Source of the DNA: Drosophila persimilis | Lineage: Eukaryota; Arthropoda; Insecta; Diptera; Drosophilidae | Assembly: GCF_003286085.1 (NCBI RefSeq) | Contig: NW_020825411.1 | Location: 350,001 to 414,000 of the forward strand | Length of the DNA: 64,000 nucleotides | Direction of reading: 5' to 3' | In this document: positions 54,726-64,000 of the stretch, one piece after another | Position numbering within the stretch: position 1 is the first letter of the stretch | Layout of the letters: each line of letters begins with the position of its first letter | Translations under genes and position numbers: made by a program | Notes under the pieces: model-generated | Database searches by the model: none | Told to the model about the DNA's origin: nothing | Seen by the model: the letters and a program-made list of their open reading frames with translations, nothing else

Positions 54726-55215
54726 AAATTTGGTTGTTGCGGGGAGGCGGAATCTCTTCACGAACTCTCGCCATTTTGCTGCTACTTGTCATGAGAATTG
54801 GAAAAAACATTGAAACAAAGAAAGGATCTGCCACCACTAATGGTAATAATTGCACATTGGCTATCATTAAGCAATGATCAGAATTATAGAAAAAATTGTC
54901 TACATCCATGTTTAGCTAAACTTTAGTTTTCTCCGTTTTTTTCTTACTCACTCATATTAAAACCAAATTTAATCCATCAAAAGTCAATAATCGTTTGATT
55001 ACCTGGGAAAAGATTATAGATAAATGATCTTGTGACTACATAGAATTTAGACGGATTGCTCCTTATCGGTGATGTTTGACTGAATTAAGCATTTTGGCTG
55101 ATATACTCGACTCGAGAGCTGACACACTGATAATGTTATCTCCAGATTTCCCTCAAAACATTCCTATAAAATCACAGTCAAAAGGTGCAATGCCTTCAAT
55201 CGAAAAAGTATTAGC
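54726..55215. other. 5' flank of NRF-like copy B' with TATA box
   Basis: Counterpart of 41721-42210; TATAAAA at 55165-55171. Nothing else recognised. Confidence 0.5.
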
Positions 55216-57726
55216 ATGGTGAACGTTTTAAGCAGTCTACTTGTCTGCGGACTGGTACTTGTCAGTGCCGCACAACTGAAAGACGGAGATGTCCTGCAAG
55301 ATTACCAGCGTTTAAAAAGTCTCCGCCCGCTGGGAAGTTTGCCGAAAACTTCCGTATGAATTGCTCCCGGACTTGGATCTTTTCCACCCCCGAATACCCA
55401 GTCAGGAGGATCTGTTGTGTTTCGCGGACATGGCTCAGTTCATGCAGGCGCTCACTACTGGAAAATTATGGGCCCTTAAGAGTAAGTAAATAATGAAAAT
55501 TATATTCAAGTCAATGAGAACTGAAGTTGACGAATTTTGTGAGCAGTGATCGATGCTTGGGGCTCCATTCCCTCAGGAGTGCTGTCCGGCAATGTCTACC
55601 ATCTGGGTAACTTCGATGAGTCAAGATCAGCGAGGAGATCACCAGTAGTCACAGCATACATGGAAAGTACTGTTTTCTAATTGTACCCGCCGTATCCATT
55701 TCGATCAAGATCGCATCTTGCTTTCCGGCTTCCTGCTCTGCGGCACATATGGATACGTTTCTGGAGCAGTTAATGCAGAATTTGTTGAACTCAAGCAGCA
55801 CAAATATAAAATTTAGCGAGGCCAGCTATCAGACAAGTGAATCGAAACCTTGGGATGGAATGACCATTTTCACAGTGTAAGTTAGACCTTATCATAATCA
55901 ATTTCTGTGACTCATACTATGGATTGCAGTGTACTTCTTGGCTTGATGGGTACTATCGTGGGTCTATGCACGCTCTACGACTACTTTCTGTGCCAGGATC
56001 AGAGTGAGGACCGGAGAGAACGGAATGATTTACAGAATGATTTAACTCGTATTTTGCCTACCAGGTAGTATCTCTGTGACTGTGAAGATGTGCTCGGCAC
56101 GGTCAAGTTCCCGTGCCATCTTCCGCATTGTCGACAGCAAATCGAATCCGAACGTGATCAGTTGTCTTGATGGAATCCGCTGCATGTCCCTATTCTGTGT
56201 TGTTTTGTTTCTCCAAATATAAATACCTTCAATATGATTTCGGTTTTAGTGGCCTCATGCTTGTATGTGCAAAAACCATTCAGCTCTGTTTTTTTGTTTG
56301 CTAGTGGGTCGCGGAATCCTTTTCCAGCTTTATTCTCCACGGATTTTTTTCGGTTGATTCCTTTTTCTTTATTGCTGGCCTACTAGTGGCTACGGTTGCT
56401 CTTCGCTCAATGGATAAGTAAGTGTTTGAGATATTTTGTATCCATCGAGAATTATTGCCAATTTTCTTACAGATCCAAAGGAAAACTGAATGTGCCGCTT
56501 ATGTATCTTCATCGTATTATACGGATCGTGCCGATACTTGCAATAGCAATCCTAGTTTACATAAAGCTGACGCCCATTGTTTCTGGGGGACCTTATTTTA
56601 AAGGTGGATTCCATGGTACAGCCGCCTATGAAAAGGGCTGGTTCTGGACGCTGCTCTTCGTGCAGAATTATGCTACAAGCAATATTGTAAGTCATAGATC
56701 TACTCTTATTACCATTTGTACGATAATCGTTTTCAGTGCCTGGATCACACATGGTACTGGGCAGTGGATATGCAGCTTTATATAATCTCTCCGCTTCTGC
56801 TGATTGCACTGTATAAGTGGGGCAAAAAGGCAGCAGCTGGCATCGCGGTTCTTGTTCTCCTACTATCGTCCTGCCTCTTTGCCACGATGATAGTCAACAA
56901 ATACTCATTGCTCTTCAAGTAGGTCCACGATGCTTCTGTTTGTCGTTGGAGTTCTTCAACCCCATTTAATTGCAGGAATGGAACCGAAGGAGATGCCGGA
57001 AGGAAACTGTATTCTGCCACACATACTCATTCGGCACCTTGGCTGATTCTTTTTGGATATTTTCTTCACCTGAATTGTAGGAAGAAGTTCCAAATAAGCC
57101 GGATTTTGGTATGGTCTGGATGGGTTCTTAGTCTGGCCATGATCTTCACCTCGATGTTTGCCCTGTACCCTGCGACCCAATGGAGTGCTCCACCCCTGTC
57201 CACCCTCAAGGAGTTTCTGTACTACACGCTTACCAGAGTGGGCTGGCCCTTAGCCCTGTGTTGGATCGTCTTTGCCTGCATGCAGGGCCATGGCGGTCTG
57301 GCCAACAGTTTCCTATCCTCGCCATTGTGGCAGCCTCTCTCGAGACTCTCCTATTCCGTGTACATCTGACACCTTTTCGTACAGGAAGTCAACAGTAGAA
57401 GCGTTCGTACTAATACTTATTTCTCGGACAAATTGTAGTAGGTTTTGTTTCTAGTAGTTGATGGTTGCTTATTTTTAACTAACCTCATTGATGATTTTCA
57501 GATGCAGAAATTTTGGTCTGACTTTGGGATCACTATTTTCATTTCGTATCTGCTTTACGTTGTCATTGAGGCTCCTTTTGGCGGACTCGATAATCTTCTA
57601 CGATCCCGGGAGAAAAGTGTTTTGAAGCCCCAAGCTCCAAGCGAACAAAAGCAATCCTCAGTTGATGTCCAGCAGGGCCAGTTGAATGCCGGAAGTAATC
57701 TGGTTGAGTCCGACGTGCCTAAATAA
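55216..57726 (+). pseudogene. NRF-6-like acyltransferase gene B', decayed (unit 2)
   Basis: Same structure and the same disabling changes as 42211-44721, including the TGA at 57367-57369. The decay therefore predates the duplication. Confidence 0.85.
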
Positions 57727-58064
57727 GAAGCCACAGAGACTACTCCAGAATAGTTATAGATGTAAATATCAATATGGGTTTTTTTTCACTCTTATGTAGA
57801 CATTTTGTAGATTACAAAACCACATAAAAAAGATGTGAGCTTCCGACTACCCACACACTAGACTGATAAGAGTAATTATCAATGATGTTCGGCTGTATCA
57901 AGTATTACGCTGTGCTAGTCTGAGTACCTCAGACTACTCAAGACTACCTTACTCAACACAATTGTTTTTATAATCGGCTGGTGGTTCTAGATAGAACAGA
58001 TGGCAGATGGCGAAACGCCACCAATCGAATTAGCATTAGCATAGGAAGCGTTGTGGGTCCGAGA
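57727..58064. other. 3' flank of NRF-like copy B'
   Basis: Counterpart of 44722-45059; no feature recognised. Confidence 0.45.
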
Positions 58065-61000
58065 CAGCCCGAGTGCGTTAGAGCTGCTCGGGGACGCTGT
58101 TAAGCCGAGTCCGAGAGATAGCGACATAAGGAGACGAAATAATTCCACTGCATGCGCATATGCGGTAGCAAATGATCTTTGCAGTGCAAACGACAACACC
58201 AAAATGCATTTCCTTTGGACCGCACCACTGGCAATAATTTAAAATATTTAAGCTGCTTGATCTGACATACTCCCCCCGTTGGAAGCCTGACTTTCAACAG
58301 CAACAGCATTTGGCAGTAGGCACAGCTTGTTGACGGCGCGCTTTGTGATTCCAGATGACGTCTTCAGCACAGCAACTCGGGAAACGCCATCTCGTCCAGG
58401 CAAAAGCTCGACCACTCTCGCCAGTGGTCACTTCATGGGAGGAAGATTCTCATCCTTGACAAGAACCAAATCGGCGACAGCTAAACTAGGCTTCACAGTG
58501 CGCCACTTTGAGCGCTGCTGCAGTGACGATATGTACTCCTCCTTCCACCGGGACCAAAAGAGCTGCTGCAGGTACGAAACGCGCTGCCAGCCGTCCAGGC
58601 GATCGAAGTTTAGCTGCGTGACGTCAGGCTCAGCGAACGAAGCAGGAGGGCCACCATTCAAGAAATGCGCTGGAGTTAGAACGTCTAGATCGGCAGGGCT
58701 CTCTGAAATTGAAACTAAAGGTCTTGAATTAATCACTGCCGTGATGTGGCACAACCGCGTCCGCAGCTCGTCAAATCCAAGAACCGAGTTGCCTATCGCA
58801 CGGTAGAAGTGGTACTTGGCCGTCTTCACTGCAGCCTCCCATAGACCACCAAAATGAGGGGAGCGCGGAGGAATGAAATGCCAGTCTATAGCCTCGACCA
58901 AGCAAAAATCCAGCAGCGCCTTCTGATGGTCATCGCTGAGGACCAGGCGCTTTAATTCCATCAGCTCATTCTTAGCGCCGACAAAATTGGTTGCGTTGTC
59001 TGACCAAATTTGCCGCGGCTTTCGTCTAGTACATATGAAGTGCCTTAGTCCATGTAGAAAAGCAACTGTGGATAAGTCCTTTATAAGCTCCAGATGAACA
59101 GCCTTGGTAGCGGAACAAATGAAGATGCAGATGTAGCACTTGATTGGAGCCTTGTTGCGTGCCTCCGGTTTGTAGAAAAACGGCCCACAGAAGTCCACGC
59201 CTGTGATCTCAAAGGCATGAGAACCATCGAGCCGCTCCTTTGGAAGATCCGCCATAATATGCTCCAATACCCTGGGCTTCAGTCGAAAGCATCTTACGCA
59301 CTTGTTTACTGCCTTGTTTACCGTCTTCCTCCCCCCAATAGGCCAATATTGGGAACGAATTAGTCCAAGCAAAGCTCGAGGACCAGCGTGCAGATTCCGC
59401 TCATGAAAATGGGAGATTATTGCAAGAGTCAGTGGATGGCTGCTGGGCAAGATGATTGGATGACGGCCATCAAATTCCAACGAAGAGCTTTTCAGTCGAA
59501 CATCTACCCTGAGAAGTCCAAACTGATCCATGAATGGCGATAACGATGCGATTGAGCTCGATGAGGAGACTGCTCCCCTTGCCCGCAGAGACTTCATGTC
59601 CTCCCATAGATGAGTACGCTGGACTAGTCGTAGCAATACCTGGGTTCCATGTTCAATGTCTGCGACAGTGAGACCGGGGCGCCGAATTCGGTTGCAAAAC
59701 TTGTGAATGTATCCGAAAACGCGTTGCAAAGAAGCAAATGAATTCGCATACTTGGAATTAGCAATAATGTCCATGTAGGGCGATTTGAGCAGAAGAGCCT
59801 TCCGACGAAGTTCAAGGGCTGGCTTATCAGGTAGCACAGTGGGTGGCCAGTCATCTGAGGAGCCGCAAAGAAATGGAGGACCATGAGCCCAAAGAGGTGA
59901 CTCATTCAGCTCAGTCGGATGAGCCCCTCGAGACAGAATGTCGGCTGGGTTTAAAGCTGTGGGAACATAGCGCCATTCCATTTTTTCGGTCATTTCCTGA
60001 ATCGTTGACACTCTATTTGCAACAAAAATATTAAATCTTGACGGCTCGTCCCGAATCCAAGAGAGCGCAACGGCAGAATCACACCAACAGTAACACCTTC
60101 CCTTGAATACATTCATTCCAGCTATCTCAGATATGAGCCTAGCCAGCAACTCCGCTCCACAAAGCTCCAACTTTGGTACTGTAAGTGTCTTCAAAGGAGC
60201 CACACGAGATTTGGCACACAGTAAGTGACTGCTGGAATGCTGACCCTAGGACATGACAAAAATGCATGCACCATAAGCCTCGTTGCTGGCATCGCAAAAT
60301 CCGTGAATTTCCAGCGTAGAGTCTGGAAGGACTACAAGCCGAGGAAATTCAAGTCGACGAATCTGACCAAACCTGGTGCATATTTCCTGCCACTCGGTGT
60401 TCAGTGCGACTGGAAGGCTTTCATCCTAGGACAACTTCTCTTGGCACAAACGCTGGAGAAAGATTTTGGATTTAGTAATTACGGGACCAGCTAGTCCGAG
60501 AGGATCGTAGAATCGCGCTATGGATGACAAAACAGAGCGCTAGCAGGAATTCAAAGAAGATTGAAGGGCCGAGAGCGAAAATAATAGTAGATCAGAAACC
60601 GGATCCCACGCAAGTCCTAAAGTTTTAGTCACATGGCTGCCATCGTCGCAAAGAGTAACACGAGCAATAGATAACTTATGGATAACTTATGTGGTTGATG
60701 ACACTGGTTGAGATGGCAATTAGTTTAGATCTTTGAATGCTATATTAGTTGGTGATTGCACTGATAGATTATTTATTGCACAATCACGTCGGGGTCACCA
60801 AATGTTAAGCTATTAGGCGTTTTTAATAACTGTTGCAATTTGAAGTTAATGAAAGTCGAGAGGCTGTTATAATTCACAATTTATTTGCATATGTAAACCT
60901 ACTTATCGCGTATGTACATATGGCAATGATTGGGCGAACGATTGATGCGAGGATGTTAATCTAATAGCTGCGACGATTAGCTCAAAACTGCCCATGCAAG

Positions 61001-61274
61001 GGCTGAAGGGCCAATCTGCCGGGCCCTATGCAGCAAGCTTAGACGCGAGCGAGAGCGTATGATAGCCCGAGAGCGTTAGAGCTGCTCGGGGACGCTGTTA
61101 AGCCGAGTCCGAGAGATTGCGACATAAGGAGACGAAAGAATTCCGCTGCATGCGCATATGCGGTAGCAAATGATCTTTGCAGTGGGGGCATTGGAAACGA
61201 CAAAACCAAAATGCATTTCCTTTGGGCCGCACCACTGGCAATAATTTAAAATATTTAAGCTGCTTGACCCGACA
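58065..61274 (-). mobile_element. Second BEL/Pao family, degenerate copy (unit 2)
   Basis: Counterpart of 45060-48269: partial 3' LTR 58065-58267, pol remnants 58295-60655 (591-codon open part 58428-60203, same TGA in the PPMKW segment), 5' LTR 60803-61274. Confidence 0.85.
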
Positions 61275-61333
61275 TAAATAATTCGACGATATATTATAAA
61301 GTTTTGTTTTGTATATTTCCAAAATAAAACGAG

Positions 61334-61429
61334 GGGGAACGTTGTGAGTTGCTGCGGACACCGCAACTCTACAGCTATACCCGATACTAAGTCAGTATGG
61401 CTCTCCTCCGGCAGACGCCGCTACAAACA
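61334..61429 (-). mobile_element. DINE-1 3'-end fragment (unit 2)
   Basis: Counterpart of 48329-48424. Confidence 0.75.
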
Positions 61430-61434
61430 AGTAA

Positions 61435-62750
61435 GAAGGCACGGGTTGGGTCTTGTACTGGTATGCTAATATGCTTTATTGGTATCTTAAGTCTATCCTA
61501 CGCTATTCCGACTCCGGTGCTGGTTCTCCTCCTGGTTCTCCTCTGTGGTTCGATGAGCGTGTCGCTCCCTGGGCTCCCCACGGCGTCGCCAAGCGTGGCA
61601 CCGCCGGCTCTACTGACTGGGGCTAGCGATTCTTGGCACGTGGCCCAAATCCGCCTCTCAGTCAGGCGCCTGACGCGTTCGCTCTCACTCGACTCACTTG
61701 GCTTTTCGGCCCGAGGGTGCCTCACTCCTGGTGGGATGCGCTTCAAGCGTGGCACCGTTGGTTCAAGGGATTGGGGTCTTTCGCTCTTGGCTGCACGCTC
61801 GAGTCCGCCTCTCAATCCTCACACAACGCGTTCGCTTTCTAAAGTTCTTTTCCCTTCGCTTGGTCTCACTCTTGTGGCTCACTATTCACTTCACTCTTGC
61901 TAGCTCCGTTTGCTGACTCTCCCCGTTCCTGGTCGCGGCCCTCCTCTTATAGGCTCGCTTCTGCGTCGGCGCCGCCGATGCCGCCTGGCGCTAACGGCAC
62001 TTTCCGCCATGCGGTGCCCGTATTTTTCCATCGGCGTTCCTTCATTCCCTTGTCGCTTTCCAACGGGACCTGGCTGGTGGCGTGATCTCATGACCATATT
62101 TGGTCATGCGCTGGGCCACTGCCGGCCCGATCCCGTCATCCCGCTGCTCTCTCTCCAGGGGTCCTCCCCTCTCATCTTGGTTCCCCGGGAGAGCTCTCCT
62201 CGGGAATTCGCCGCCTCCGGATATCCCCGGATAACGGCCGTTAGCGCTTAACCCTATACTGCCCCCTACTTGTGGGAATACCTTTCCTCACACTTCCCCC
62301 TTTCTTTTATTGGCGGAAAACCCCGGTTTTCCGCGTCCCAGGTTTGCTTTGTTCTCGACCCGGGTGCTTCTTTTGCTTCTTTTGCCCCGCCCGATATAGG
62401 GTATGGTCGCTATTCTGACCTACTCGATATGACACAGCGTTGCCCTTACGCTCCACTCGATAAAGCGTAAGGTCGTTTTTGTGATCTACTCGATATGTCG
62501 CAGCGTGCGTATTCTACTTCCGGATCGCGAATTCCTCAATGGACTGGAAACGTACTATTTTCTCGCGATGCCGGGTGTTTTCTTTGTTTTTCTTGTGCGC
62601 GTCTGGTTTTCCTGGTTTCCTGGTTTTCTGGCCCTCTGGATGCTTCGGGTAAGTTTTCCTCCCGCTTTCACGCCTTCCGCCGCCTTCATTCAAGCTTTAC
62701 CGATCATTTCTAGCGATGCCCCGCTGTTCCTCTGATGCAAGGTATGACCC
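61435..62750 (-). mobile_element. Osvaldo-like 3' LTR and internal fragment (unit 2)
   Basis: Counterpart of 48430-49745 (LTR 61435-62292, internal part 62293-62750). It carries the single substitution noticed between units, at about 61637. Confidence 0.55.
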
Positions 62751-62756
62751 TGTTTT

Positions 62757-63815
62757 TATACCCGATACTCAAAATGAGTATTGGGGTATATTAGATTTGT
62801 GGTAAAAGTGGATGTGTGTAACGTCCAGAAGGATTCGTTTCCGACCCCATAAAGTATATCAGCATCAATAGCCGAGTCGATTGAGTCATGTCTGTCTGTC
62901 CATCTGTCCGTCTGTCCGTCCGTCCGTCTGTCCGTCTGTCCGTCCGTCCGTCTGTCCGTCTGTCCGTCCCCTTCAGCGCCTAATGCTCAAAGACTATAAG
63001 AGCCAGAGCAACGATGTTTTGGATCCAGACTTCTGTGATATGTCACTGCTACAAAAATATTTCAAAACTTTGCCCCGCCCACTTCCGCCCCCACAAAGGG
63101 CGAAAATCTGTGGCATCCACAATTTTAAAGATACGAGAAAACCAAAAACGCAGAATCGTAGAGAATACCCATATCTTTCAGACTGCAGAATCTGAATTGG
63201 ATCGTATCATTATTATAGCCAGCATCAAGAAAACAATTTCATTTTTTCTCGCCCTGTCTCTCTCTAACACACACGTAGCATAGGCGGCTTTGCTTAGAGT
63301 AAAACATTAGCGCCTAGATCTCAGAGACTATAAAAGCTAGAGCAACCAAATTTGGTATCCACACTTCTAATATATCGGACCGAGACGAGTTTGTTTCAAA
63401 ATTTCGCCACACCCCCTTCCGCCCCCGCAAAGGATGCAAATCTGGGGATATTCACAAATCTCAGAGACTATTAAAGCTAGAGTAACCAAATTTGGTATCC
63501 GCACTTCTGTTAGATCTCACTATAAAACCTTTATCTCAAAATTTCGCCCCACCCCCTTCCGCCCCCACAAAGGACGAAAATCTGTTGCATCCACAATATT
63601 GCAGATTTGAGAAAACTAAAAACGCAGAATCATATATAACGACCATATCTATCAGATTGCTGAATCTGGATCAGATCAGATCATTTTTATAGCCAAAGGA
63701 AACAAATCAATATGCAGTGGCTACGCAGCGCGTGACGTCACGCTCAGACTGATTTTCTGTCTCTCTCGCACGCACTCTTTGTCGTGTCGTTTAATATTAG
63801 CGACGTTCCCCCTCG
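62757..63815 (+). mobile_element. DINE-1-like Helentron, full length
   Basis: The only uninterrupted plus-strand copy. It has the 5' end ATACCCGATACTCAAAATGAGTATTGGGG, the core, (GTCY)n at ~62886-62970, internal blocks with repeated CTCAGAGACTATTAAAGCTAG units, the CACGCACTCTTTGTCGTG region, and the 3' end ACGTTCCCCCTCG at ~63815. The terminal GAGTTGC hairpin segment seen in other copies is missing (TTAGCGACGTTCC), so its 3' end is shortened. Confidence 0.8.
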
Positions 63816-64000
63816 TTTTTCTTTTATTTGTTCTTGTTTTCAGTTACTTTTTCTTTCATTCTTCTTCTCTACTCTTCTTTTCTCCTCAATACCTAGCCCG
63901 GAATACCTCCTGCCGATCGATGGACACCAATAGCCGGTACCGGACGCCACCGTCATTGACCAGACGCTTCACCCTCCTTGCGGTTGGCTTTATCCGCGCG
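63816..64000. other. Right edge, unassigned
   Basis: A pyrimidine-rich stretch followed by GC-rich sequence up to the window end. It could be the start of another element or an exon; too short to decide. Confidence 0.3.

Larger units (their letters stand above)
50311..63317. repeat. 13.0-kb tandem duplication, unit 2
   Basis: A direct repeat of 37307-50312 with the same contents in the same order. It begins with only ~80 bp of the acyltransferase last exon (50313-50392), and at its right edge continues into the rest of the DINE-1. Unit 2 therefore carries the original right flank and unit 1 the original left flank. Confidence 0.95.

Overview
The window is eukaryotic and looks like Drosophila heterochromatin. 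It has a 18S rRNA fragment that reads as Drosophila 18S, copia-, errantivirus- and BEL/Pao-type LTR retrotransposons, many DINE-1/INE-1-like Helentrons with the (GTCY)n microsatellite of the 'mini-me' type, and decayed copies of an insect 'nose resistant to fluoxetine' (NRF-6-like) acyltransferase gene. The abundance and form of the DINE-1 copies would fit an obscura-group species, but that is inference. Nothing bacterial, no CRISPR and no tRNA gene was seen.

Layout. (1) 1-7492 is part of a ribosomal DNA unit read on the minus strand: 267-bp intergenic-spacer repeats, each with a Pol I spacer-promoter-like motif (6480-7492), a gene promoter, a 5' ETS of about 0.7 kb and the first ~1365 nt of 18S (4398-5762). 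The 18S is cut and joined to a 5'-truncated BEL/Pao element (750-4397), whose 3' LTR lies in a second spacer array (1-749). A second truncated copy of the same BEL element (7493-9374) lies at a different point in the other spacer array. (2) About 9531-28164 is one large GC-rich Ty3/gypsy element (Osvaldo/Ulysses-like, minus strand), split inside its reverse transcriptase by a non-LTR retrotransposon (plus strand). That element is itself split by a near-complete errantivirus (12864-20492, minus strand, 4-bp target duplication TGCA). (3) The gypsy element abuts an exon of an NRF-6-like gene (28165-28228). The following intron carries a copia element (28274-36433, 5-bp target duplication CCTTT), which is itself interrupted in RNase H by a truncated Osvaldo-like element (29192-32127). 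The 3' exons of the gene follow at 36439-37389.

(4) 37307-63317 is a direct tandem duplication of a ~13.0-kb unit. I noticed only two differences between the copies. Each unit holds an inverted DINE-1, a second DINE-1 split by ~2.15 kb of non-transposon sequence with a two-exon open gene for an unrecognised membrane protein, a TATA-driven NRF-6-like pseudogene, a second BEL/Pao family, an Osvaldo-like 3' LTR and a further DINE-1. The duplication joins the last exon of the NRF-like gene to a DINE-1 with 2 bp of microhomology. 63318-63815 completes the intact version of that last DINE-1.

Most coding sequence belongs to mobile elements and nearly all of it is broken. The only ordinary gene-like sequence that reads open and spliceable is the two-exon gene inside the split DINE-1. 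Coordinates of LTR edges, target duplications and primer-binding sites come from reading the sequence. Family names come from conserved motifs; no database search was possible.
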